Assembly (NCBI GenBank): GCA_024235095.1
Contig: JACKNC010000001.1
Coordinates: 248,001-312,000, forward strand
Length of the DNA stretch: 64,000 nt
Reading direction: 5' to 3'
From: Gammaproteobacteria bacterium
Lineage (GTDB): Bacteria; Pseudomonadota; Gammaproteobacteria; Competibacterales; Competibacteraceae
Shown here: one piece after another, positions 26,366-32,929 of the stretch
Position numbering within the stretch: position 1 is the first letter of the stretch
Layout of the letters: every line of letters starts with the position of its first letter
Position numbers and translations under genes: made by a program
The notes under the pieces: model-generated
The model's database searches: none
Told to the model about the DNA's origin: nothing
Seen by the model: the letters and a program-made list of their open reading frames with translations, nothing else

Positions 26366-26788
26366 TCAATGTTTCCAGGACTCGCCAGCAAAGGGATTCC
26401 GAATAATTAACTGTCCATTGATGATTTGAGCCTCTTGCCAGTCTTCTGAATACAGCGTGCTGCAATTCGCCAGTAGCGCGGCGGCGATGATCAAGGCGTC
26501 ATAGAACGAAAATCCATAACGTTCCGCAATCCTGAATCCAAGGTCATGCGTTTCTAAAGTGACGGGGTGAATTTTGCAAACCTGTCGAACTGTTTGCAGA
26601 ATTTCGCGGATTTCAGGATACGACAGACCTAGTTTGCGGGATGCGACGGCGGCAAACTCATTGAGAATTTGCACGCTGATGACTCCACCCTGAGCCAGCA
26701 GCGCCTCGGCGCGATCTGCTTTCTCGGGGTCCCCGGACAACAGATAGAGCAGGACATTGGTGTCGAAAAACGATTTATCCTCGCTCAT
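26366..26788 (-). CDS. vapC: PIN-domain toxin (VapC family)
   Basis: A 140-residue PIN ribonuclease. Start ATG 26788 (MSEDKSFFDTNVLLYLLSGD) overlaps the antitoxin stop by 14 bases; ATG 26806 is further inside the antitoxin. Acidic active-site residues are visible: Asp in FFDTNVLLYLL, Glu in ILNEFAAVASRK, Asp in SFYDALIIAAAL, and the last in LYSEDWQEAQ. VapC toxins usually cut tRNA or rRNA. Complete and probably functional. Confidence 0.9.
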   Translation of the reverse strand: MSEDKSFFDTNVLLYLLSGDPEKADRAEALLAQGGVISVQILNEFAAVASRKLGLSYPEIREILQTVRQVCKIHPVTLETHDLGFRIAERYGFSFYDALIIAAALLANCSTLYSEDWQEAQIINGQLIIRNPFAGESWKH

Positions 26789-27008
26789 GAGCTTCGAGCC
26801 GATCAAACTTGAAGTCGGCAGGAAGTCGTCCGCGATATTTTCTTAACCGAGCCAGCAACTCGTCAGTTCCAGGCTTTGCTCTGATTTCGAAGACGCGTTC
26901 TCCGGCCACATCGATTTCAATGTGATCGCCCTCTTTAAGATTGAGCGCCTCTACAACTGACGCCGGCAAGCGCACCGCTAGACTGTTGCCCCATTTCGCC
27001 ACTTGCAT
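26775..27008 (-). CDS. vapB: AbrB/MazE-type antitoxin (VapB)
   Basis: A 77-residue antitoxin with a swapped-hairpin AbrB domain (MQVAKWGNSLAVRLPASVVE, LKEGDHIEIDV) and an acidic/basic C-terminal tail that would wrap the toxin. A GAGGGGG ribosome site precedes the ATG. It overlaps vapC, the usual antitoxin-first order, and probably autorepresses the pair. Confidence 0.9.
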   Translation of the reverse strand: MQVAKWGNSLAVRLPASVVEALNLKEGDHIEIDVAGERVFEIRAKPGTDELLARLRKYRGRLPADFKFDRLEAHERG

Positions 27009-27094
27009 AGAATCCCCCTCACGGTTTGGATATATATTGTGATTGTATATCTATAATCCCAAGTTTGAAAATCTGATGATGGGAAGTCCCAAAC

Positions 27095-27122
27095 AAAACG
27101 GCGACCCGCAGGCCGCCGTTTT
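27095..27122 (-). terminator. Rho-independent terminator after the PEP-CTERM gene
   Basis: On the minus strand AAAACGGCG pairs with CGCCGTTTT over a 10-base loop, followed by a short T-rich run (TTTTGTTT). It lies 24 bases past the stop of the PEP-CTERM gene and before vapB. Confidence 0.75.
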
Positions 27123-27145
27123 CGCAACTTCAACCACTCTGACGA

Positions 27146-27907
27146 TTAAGCCCGCTTACGCCGCCGGGTGAAGCCCAGACCGGCCAGGCCAAGGCCAAAG
27201 AGGGCGAGGGAGGCGGGTTCGGGGATGTTAGAGTTGACTTGTTCCGGACTGCCAATAGTGAAATTATCAAAAGCGAAAATATCACCTTGGCCCGTCGTGG
27301 TATTAAAGGCTACCGAAGTGAATTGTTCAGCATTATTCTGCGCAATTAAGCCATAAAATAGTACCGAACCATCGGTGGAACCGGAGCTGCCTACAGTATT
27401 AGGTACCGTCAGATTATCACCATTTGACAGGTTCAAGGTCAATTGGCCGCCAAAGTCGCCGATGTCGACACCATAAAATCCAAATGCGGCGATAGGATTG
27501 CTGAAATTGATGGTAAAGTTACCGGCACCGCCTGCTGATACTTCCCAGTAATTAGACGAACTTGCGGAGGGAATGCTGTAGCGTCCAGCAGACGCTGTAC
27601 CTGGAGAGGAACTCCGCACCGATCCATTACCACCGGTCAGCTCAGCGGTGCCTGCACCCGGAAAGGTCAGCGTCAGCGGTGAGCTGGTAAAAAGCGCAAT
27701 GCTCTCAAAGGTTTCCGTTCCCACGCCAATTAAATTGGATAAAAAGTTCGTTTCCGCCCCCGAAGCGTTGGGGATTGATGACAGAGGTGTGCTGGAGCTG
27801 TTATTCAGATCTTCACCAAAGAAGATTTGGTAGGCGTGAGCAGTGCTGGCGCTAAAAGCGAGTAGCGCTGCCAGCGTTGCGGAAGCAGTAAAGTGTTTCT
27901 TAAACAT
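27146..27907 (-). CDS. PEP-CTERM sorting-signal protein
   Basis: A 253-residue exported protein. ATG 27907 gives a clean signal peptide (MFKKHFTASATLAALLAFS, cleavage after AHA); the frame continues to 27988, but that extension is not signal-like. The body is Ser/Thr/Gly/Asn-rich and low in Cys. The C-terminus is a complete PEP-CTERM tag: NIPEPASLALFGLGLAGLGF then RRRKRA. Such proteins are processed by exosortase and tied to exopolysaccharide, biofilm or floc formation. No exosortase or EPS genes are in the window. A sigma-54 promoter and terminator bracket it as a single-gene unit. Confidence 0.92.
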   Translation of the reverse strand: MFKKHFTASATLAALLAFSASTAHAYQIFFGEDLNNSSSTPLSSIPNASGAETNFLSNLIGVGTETFESIALFTSSPLTLTFPGAGTAELTGGNGSVRSSSPGTASAGRYSIPSASSSNYWEVSAGGAGNFTINFSNPIAAFGFYGVDIGDFGGQLTLNLSNGDNLTVPNTVGSSGSTDGSVLFYGLIAQNNAEQFTSVAFNTTTGQGDIFAFDNFTIGSPEQVNSNIPEPASLALFGLGLAGLGFTRRRKRA

Positions 27908-28018
27908 CTCAATTTCCCCTTGAAAAGAAGTGAAGTGGATTTCACCAGGCGCCTCGGCGACTGTGCCAAATTCTTGGTTGTTGGTCATTGATGCGCCTGA
28001 TTTCGCAGGGGATTAAAA

Positions 28019-28032
28019 GCAAAAAAGAAGCC
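28019..28032 (-). promoter_or_regulatory. Sigma-54 (RpoN) -24/-12 promoter of the PEP-CTERM gene
   Basis: On the minus strand the sequence TTGGCTTCTTTTTTGCTTT contains the invariant GG (28032-28031), exactly ten bases, then GC (28020-28019). The predicted start is about 100 bases before ATG 27907. PEP-CTERM genes in other bacteria are known to depend on RpoN with the PrsK/PrsR system, which supports the call. Confidence 0.65.
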
Positions 28033-28292
28033 AAATTTATATACTATTGAATAATATATAAATTTAGTTATTATAATCCATTCGGTTGTAAAAAATCCTG
28101 ACAATTAACGATTAGCAGATGAAATAGTCGGAAGTTTACAGTTATGACCTTTAAAACTGCCGAAAATCGCCGCTTATAGTTATCGATTGTCATCTATTAG
28201 AATGATTTTCACTATTAGCCGAAATCTTCTGTGTCCTGCTTATGCTTAATAAATTTCGCCAAGCCGGCAAATTTGTAACATATCAGTCAAAC

Positions 28293-28347
28293 AACCCAGT
28301 GTATCAGTAGGAAATTCAACCGGACGCCACTGTAAAATTTTCCGACA
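28293..28347 (+). repeat. 55-bp direct repeat, copy 1
   Basis: Identical to 29368-29422, from AACCCAGTGTATCAGTAGG through TTTTCCGACA. The two copies flank the HigBA relic and the UPF0175/PIN module, 1,075 bases apart. The 3' 17 bases form a TGT-N11-ACA dyad. Confidence 0.95.
28331..28347. promoter_or_regulatory. TGT-N11-ACA dyad 1
   Basis: TGTAAAATTTTCCGACA, about 300 bases upstream of the PEP-CTERM sigma-54 promoter. A near-copy (TGTAAAATTTTCTGACA) lies 75 bases further away at 28406-28422. The spacing and dyad form are suitable for an enhancer-binding activator, but no such site is proven here. Confidence 0.4.
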
Positions 28348-28405
28348 GTCTCTTTGCTTCAAACGCCGTTTTTCCGCTTAAATCCGTGATCAGACCCAAA
28401 AGCGC

Positions 28406-28422
28406 TGTAAAATTTTCTGACA
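28406..28422. promoter_or_regulatory. TGT-N11-ACA dyad 2
   Basis: TGTAAAATTTTCTGACA, one base different from dyad 1. The pair 28331/28406 has the same spacing, within one base, as the pair 29406/29482. Confidence 0.4.
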
Positions 28423-28471
28423 ACGCGGGTGATCACACGCTCGCCCGGCTCATCCACGTCGGAGAACCCTA

Positions 28472-28561
28472 TTCATCGGTACGCACGAGCAATATGATGG
28501 GATCGATGCCGAAACCATTATTTCCGCCGAGAGCCTGATCCGCCCTTCAGGTCCGCGTTGA
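28472..28561 (+). pseudogene. Internally deleted HigBA relic
   Basis: In one frame it reads FIGTHEQYDGIDAET, then IISAESLIRPSGPR and a stop. The first part equals the HigB C-terminus encoded at about 29785-29830; the second equals the HigA C-terminus at about 30181-30222. About 350 bases between them are missing. It is the scar of a second higBA copy. Confidence 0.88.
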
Positions 28562-28603
28562 AAAAAATGAGCATAGCGCTGTGCGTTAATCGAGGATAAC
28601 TTG

Positions 28604-28858
28604 ATGAATACCTTATTACTGGAAATCCCGGCAGATGCCTTGCCCGCTCCCGCCGATCCTCCAGAATTATTTGCGGCTGAAGCCCGCTTTCTGCTGGCGT
28701 TGAAGCTGTTCGAGTTGGGCCGGGTTTCCTCAGGCAAGGCGGGACGTCTCTGCGGCATGGGACGAGTCGAGTTTCTGCTGGCCGCCAGCCGCGCCGGAAC
28801 TCCGGTTGTTCACCTGACCGCGGAGGAGATGGCGCGTGAGTTCGTCTGGGATGATTGA
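28604..28858 (+). CDS. UPF0175-family antitoxin
   Basis: An 84-residue small protein from ATG 28604, with GAGG upstream. Sequence of the UPF0175 type: FAAEARFLLALKLFELGRVS, then SGKAGRLCGMGRVEFLL, a helix-turn-helix-like segment. It overlaps the PIN gene, a common pairing in which UPF0175 is the proposed antitoxin. It lies between the two 55-bp repeats. Confidence 0.85.
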   Translation: MNTLLLEIPADALPAPADPPELFAAEARFLLALKLFELGRVSSGKAGRLCGMGRVEFLLAASRAGTPVVHLTAEEMAREFVWDD

Positions 28859-29345
28859 ACGCGCTGTGATTAACGCCGGTCCTCTGGTGGCGCTGTCGCT
28901 TCTGGAAAAGCTGGATGTGTTGCCGGCGCTGTTTACAGAATTCTGGATTCCCGCGCCGGTTTATACCGAAGTCGTAACCGCTGGGCTGGGTCGTCCCGGC
29001 GCGATGGACTTGAGTGCGCCACAATGGAGGGCGCATATTCGCCAAGCGCCGGACCCGGACCCCTTATTAGTCGCGGAACTCGATCCGGGAGAGGCATCTG
29101 TCATCGCGCTTGCCCGTACCTTGCTACCCTGCCTGGCGATCATCGACGAACGGCGTGGTCGCCGCATCGCGCAACAGATTTATGGCTTGCCCGTCAGGGG
29201 TACGGCGGGTCTGCTGGTCGAGGCAAGGCGGCGCGGATTCGTGGGTGAACTCCGCCCGATGCTTTATCAGCTCAAGGCCGCTGGCTATTTTCTGGCTGAT
29301 TCAGTGATTGACGCTGCGTGTCAAGCGGCAGAAGCTCCTCATTGA
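28851..29345 (+). CDS. DUF3368 PIN-like toxin
   Basis: A 164-residue PIN-like protein from ATG 28851, overlapping the antitoxin stop by eight bases. Conserved features of DUF3368: VINAGPLVALSLLEKLDVL, PVYTEVVTAG, ELDPGEASVIALA (acidic site), AIIDERRGRRIA and VRGTAGLLVEARRRG. The first catalytic position is Asn (VINAGPL) where classic PIN proteins have Asp; Asn/Asp variation at this spot occurs in the family. Probably an RNase toxin. Confidence 0.85.
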   Translation: MIERAVINAGPLVALSLLEKLDVLPALFTEFWIPAPVYTEVVTAGLGRPGAMDLSAPQWRAHIRQAPDPDPLLVAELDPGEASVIALARTLLPCLAIIDERRGRRIAQQIYGLPVRGTAGLLVEARRRGFVGELRPMLYQLKAAGYFLADSVIDAACQAAEAPH

Positions 29346-29367
29346 GATTTCCTGATCACTCCAAATA

Positions 29368-29422
29368 AACCCAGTGTATCAGTAGGAAATTCAACCGGAC
29401 GCCACTGTAAAATTTTCCGACA
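29368..29422 (+). repeat. 55-bp direct repeat, copy 2
   Basis: Identical to 28293-28347. The following bases (29425-29500) remain recognisably similar to 28349-28424, with scattered changes, so the repeated segment is longer than the identical core. Confidence 0.95.
29406..29422. promoter_or_regulatory. TGT-N11-ACA dyad 3
   Basis: TGTAAAATTTTCCGACA, identical to dyad 1, lying 121 bases before higB ATG 29543. Confidence 0.35.
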
Positions 29423-29481
29423 ATGAGAAGGCTCCAAGTCTTGAATCACCGCTAAATATCGTGACCAGCATTCAAGCGCAC

Positions 29482-29498
29482 TGTAAAATTTCCCGACA
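29482..29498. promoter_or_regulatory. TGT-N11-ACA dyad 4
   Basis: TGTAAAATTTCCCGACA, 44 bases before higB ATG 29543. It could be an operator for higBA instead of, or as well as, a copy of the PEP-CTERM enhancer. Confidence 0.35.
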
Positions 29499-29542
29499 GC
29501 GCAGCTTGCGCTTATCCCAAAATGGGACTATCGTTTAGCCTC

Positions 29543-29848
29543 ATGAAAATCATTGCAGTCAAGGCCCTGCGCGAGTTCTGGGAACGGTTCCCGGACGCTG
29601 AGCAACCCCTTAAGGCGTGGGTGGATGAAGCCAGAAAGGCGCAGTGGACGCAACCCGCCGATACCAAACGCCATTATCGCAGCGCCAGCATCCTCAAAAA
29701 CCGGCGGATCGTCTTCAATATCAAAGGTAATGCTTACCGATTGGTCGCATCAGTTGCCTATCGATTTGGGGCCGTGTACATCAAGTTCATTGGTACGCAC
29801 GAGCAATATGATGGGATCGATGCCGAAACCGTTGACGAGGAGTATTAA
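29543..29848 (+). CDS. higB: HigB-type mRNA interferase toxin
   Basis: A 101-residue toxin from ATG 29543 (MKIIAVKALREFWERFPDAE). RelE/HigB fold signatures: YRSASILKNRRIVFNIKGNAYRL and FIGTHEQYDGIDAETV near the C-terminus. HigB cuts ribosome-bound mRNA. Its stop is two bases before higA. A deleted copy of the same pair is at 28472-28561. Confidence 0.92.
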   Translation: MKIIAVKALREFWERFPDAEQPLKAWVDEARKAQWTQPADTKRHYRSASILKNRRIVFNIKGNAYRLVASVAYRFGAVYIKFIGTHEQYDGIDAETVDEEY

Positions 29849-29850
29849 AA

Positions 29851-30222
29851 ATGGAAATTCGCCCGATTCGCACCGAGGACGATTATCAAGCCGCACTGCG
29901 CCAGGTTTCCGCGTTCTTCGATCAGGAGCCAAAACCGGGTTCGCCGGAGGGCGACCGTTTCGAGGTCATGCTGACCCTGCTGGAAGCTTATGAAGCACAA
30001 CATTTTCCCATCGATTTGCCGGATCCTGTCGCGGCCATCCAGTTTCGCATGGAACAGGCGGGTCTAACGCCCAAAGATTTACAACCCATGATCGGCCGCC
30101 TGAATCGAGTCTATGAGGTACTCAATCGCAAGCGCCCGTTGACCCTGAACATGATCTGGAAATTACATCAGACCCTGGGCATTCCCGCCGAGAGCCTGAT
30201 CCGTCCTCCAGACCCGCGTTGA
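29851..30222 (+). CDS. higA: HigA-type antitoxin
   Basis: A 123-residue antitoxin of the COG5499 type. The N-terminal half (IRTEDDYQAALRQVSAFF) binds toxin, and the C-terminal helix-turn-helix (MEQAGLTPKDLQPMIGRLNR, VLNRKRPLTLNMIWKL) binds the operator. It follows higB, the reversed gene order typical of hig systems. Confidence 0.92.
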   Translation: MEIRPIRTEDDYQAALRQVSAFFDQEPKPGSPEGDRFEVMLTLLEAYEAQHFPIDLPDPVAAIQFRMEQAGLTPKDLQPMIGRLNRVYEVLNRKRPLTLNMIWKLHQTLGIPAESLIRPPDPR

Positions 30223-30355
30223 AAAGGAGGTTGTTCAACACCTTCCGTAGAGTTGATGTAGGGCCAGTTTCAAACGGCCCTGGCGGGTTAAAACCGGCCA
30301 TACAGCTTTTTAAATCAACAAGTTATTGTGCCTTCTTTCAGAAGGTGGGCACAAA

Positions 30356-30964
30356 CTATCCCTCCCGCAACGCAGCGCGCAAAGCGCGCACCGCCTGAGT
30401 TTGGCTGGACTCGCTCATGCAACGGGCCATCAACGCCGGGTCAAGATCGGGCAACAGGCGACTTCGGGCGCTTGGCGAGTAGCCGCCCTCCTGCAACAGA
30501 AAAAACTGGAGTTGGCCTTTTTGCCAAAACCAGACTTCAGGAACGCCCAGACCTCGGTACACTTCCAACTTATCAATGCCTCCCGAAGTCCAAACCACCT
30601 CGATAGCGATATCCGGAATGCTCGGCGGCTCGTCTCTGATTCCCACGACATAGCATTCATCGGCTTCGACGCCGCGCTCCACTGCGGCGGACTTCACCGT
30701 CCACGAGCCATAGCCGTTCAATTCGATATTGCGTTCTTCGGCGTAAGCCTCCAGCAAACGGCCCAACAAGGTTTTGAAATGCTCGTGGTTGATTGAAGGC
30801 GACATCAGCTCCAGTTCCCCTTGAAGATAAGTCACGCGGGCGCCAGCCTGATCGCCGCGCATCGCCAGAAAAGCTTCATACCCTTCCCAACTGATGTCGT
30901 GCAGGCAGACACGCTGATCAATGTGCTGAATCGGAACTGCTGGAGGATGCAATGCGGAAATCAT
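30356..30964 (-). CDS. Uma2-family (DUF820) PDDEXK-fold protein
   Basis: A 202-residue protein of the Uma2 family, a putative restriction-endonuclease-fold group common as multiple copies in cyanobacteria and sludge proteobacteria. Start ATG 30964 (MISALHPPAV). Core motif: an acidic cluster in GELELMSPS, then PDIAIEVVWTSGGIDKLEVY (the D...ExK-like site), and LGVPEVWFWQKG. Function unknown. It ends the nuoM-like transcript region, 19 bases past the nuoM stop. Confidence 0.87.
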   Translation of the reverse strand: MISALHPPAVPIQHIDQRVCLHDISWEGYEAFLAMRGDQAGARVTYLQGELELMSPSINHEHFKTLLGRLLEAYAEERNIELNGYGSWTVKSAAVERGVEADECYVVGIRDEPPSIPDIAIEVVWTSGGIDKLEVYRGLGVPEVWFWQKGQLQFFLLQEGGYSPSARSRLLPDLDPALMARCMSESSQTQAVRALRAALREG

Positions 30965-30983
30965 AGCCAAATCTCCCAATGGT

Positions 30984-32519
30984 TTAGCGGTGCGCTGGAA
31001 CCGATGCCCGGTTCGTGGTCATCTGCGCCGCCCAAGCGTTCGCCGCATTCACCGTCAGGTTTTGCACCAGGCTGGGGAACAGACCCCCGGTTAAAACCAG
31101 TAATCCCATCACGCTGGCGATCAGCAATTCACGGGGACGCAGATCCATCGCCGAGGCGACCGCCGGTTGCGTGACTGGCCCCAGAAAGGCATGGCGGAAG
31201 AAACCCAGAAAATAAGCCGCGCTCAGAATCACCCCAAGCAGGGCAACAACAGCCAGACCGGGCGAAACTTGCAAAATGCCCAGCAGCATCAGCAATTCAG
31301 CGACGAAGCCATTCGTGCCGGGCAGCCCAATCGACGCCATGCCCAGCAACAGGAACAAAGCGGTCAGGCGCGGTAGGGGTTGCGCCAGCCCGCCCAGGCT
31401 GGCCAGATCCGTCGAACCCAACCGATGGTGCAGAAAACCGGCCATGAGCATCAACCCGCTGGCGACAATGGCGAAATTGGCCAGTTGGAAAATCGCGCCC
31501 TGCATACCCTGCATATTCATCGCAGCGAGGCCCATCATCACCAGCCCGACATGACTGATGCTGGAAAACGCTAGCATCTTGCGCAAATTGGCCTGGCGCA
31601 GTGCGATCAGCGCCCCATACAGCAACCCGAACAGACCCAGGAGCACTATCAACCAGAAAAAATCGCGAGCAGCCATCGGCGCCAGCGGCAGCGTAAAGCG
31701 CAACATGCCAAAGACGCCCAGTTTGAGGCCAACCAGCAACGCGCTCAGTCCCACCGGCCCTTCCTTTAACACGGTCGGCAGCCAGGCATGGAAAGGAAAA
31801 AGCGGCGCTTTGACCGCGAAGCCGAAAAACAGCAACAGGAAAACCACCGTCTGCGCCGGGGCGGGTAACGGCTGCTGCAACAACGCCAGATAGTCGAAAT
31901 TTAATGTATGACCCGCAATGCCTGGGTCGTGCAACCCCAGCAGAATCATCCCAAACAGCAGGGGGACACCGCCGGCCAACATGAACAGCGTATATTGAGT
32001 AGCGGCGAAGCGCCGTTCCGGGCCAATACCCCACAGGCTGATCAGGAAGTAAATGGGAACTAGGGTCAGCTCCCAGAACAGGAAGAACAACACCAGATCC
32101 AGAGCGCAGAATACGCCCATGGTCACTCCTTCCAGCGCCAGCAACAAAGCAAAGTACAAGCGCGGCAGGGATTGAATGCTGGTCCAGGACGCCAGAATCA
32201 CCGCGCAGAACAGCAGCGCGGTCAGTGGCGGAAACAGAGCAGCGATGCCGTCGATGCCCAACAGGTAATGAACATTCAGACTGGGAATCCACGGTGCGCG
32301 CTCCACAAACTGCATCCCCGCGACCTCTAAGCGCAGTGAGATCAACATCGCCAGCGACAACACCAGCTCCACCACCGCGCCCATCAATACCAGGATGCGC
32401 ACAGTGCGGTCTTCGCGCGGGAACAGCAACAGCAACGTCCAGGTCAACGGCAGAAAAATGAGCAAACTTAAAATGGGAAAACCGATCGATTCGGCAGCCG
32501 ATAAATATTCAGGATTCAT
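30984..32519 (-). CDS. nuoM: NADH-quinone oxidoreductase subunit M-like proton channel, solitary
   Basis: A 511-residue protein from ATG 32519 with AAAGGA upstream; the frame extends to 32579. It has about 14 membrane helices. Conserved channel residues: Glu in LFFLFWELTLVPIYF and Lys in FAVKAPLFPFHAWLP; HVGLVMMGLA is a further signature. It belongs to the Mrp-antiporter-like subunits of complex I. No other nuo gene is in the window, so it could be a paralogue serving an alternative complex, or a relocated subunit. It may be co-transcribed with the Uma2 gene. Confidence 0.88.
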   Translation of the reverse strand: MNPEYLSAAESIGFPILSLLIFLPLTWTLLLLFPREDRTVRILVLMGAVVELVLSLAMLISLRLEVAGMQFVERAPWIPSLNVHYLLGIDGIAALFPPLTALLFCAVILASWTSIQSLPRLYFALLLALEGVTMGVFCALDLVLFFLFWELTLVPIYFLISLWGIGPERRFAATQYTLFMLAGGVPLLFGMILLGLHDPGIAGHTLNFDYLALLQQPLPAPAQTVVFLLLFFGFAVKAPLFPFHAWLPTVLKEGPVGLSALLVGLKLGVFGMLRFTLPLAPMAARDFFWLIVLLGLFGLLYGALIALRQANLRKMLAFSSISHVGLVMMGLAAMNMQGMQGAIFQLANFAIVASGLMLMAGFLHHRLGSTDLASLGGLAQPLPRLTALFLLLGMASIGLPGTNGFVAELLMLLGILQVSPGLAVVALLGVILSAAYFLGFFRHAFLGPVTQPAVASAMDLRPRELLIASVMGLLVLTGGLFPSLVQNLTVNAANAWAAQMTTNRASVPAHR

Positions 32520-32929
32520 CCCCTGGATTCCTTTAGAAAGAGGTTCTTCACGAATTCTGGTGGAGTAAGTGGAACGCAATCCACCTTTTTGAGGCGCGCT
32601 ACCAGTTTAAAGAACGAAAGGCGAGACTTCCAAAGGGACATCCTGGAAAAAGGACCGACACCGGATTCTGATATGACGCAAGATGATCGCCCTACAGGCG
32701 ATGCGCTCTCCCGCCCCGCCCTAAGCAACGCAGGGCTGTTAAATTCTGTGTAGGGCGGGTTAGAGCGCCAGCTCGTAACCCGCCGATTTTGCTGGACTTC
32801 GGCGGTGGCGGGTTACGCTACGCTAACCCGCCCTACCCATCAGAATCAGCAGAACTTAACGGCCCCGCCCTAAGCAACGGGGCCTCTTACGCAAGAAAGG
32901 TGAAATTTTAAACATAGCCCATTTCCCAC
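32520..32929. repeat. 410-bp gap with nested palindromic repeats
   Basis: No gene is seen. GTAGGGCGGGTTA (32750-32762) is matched by TAACCCGCCCTAC (32824-32836), with an inner pair CGTAACCCGCC / GGCGGGTTACG near 32774-32817, making a stacked hairpin of a type widespread in gammaproteobacterial intergenic DNA. A flanking direct repeat CCGCCCTAAGCAACG occurs near 32718 and 32866. GGCCCCG (32861-32867) with CGGGGCC (32878-32884) could terminate pilY1 transcription. Confidence 0.75.

Noticed and set aside
31297..32292. 331-residue minus-strand frame within nuoM
   Set aside because: Overlaps nuoM in another phase and lacks membrane helices or motifs.
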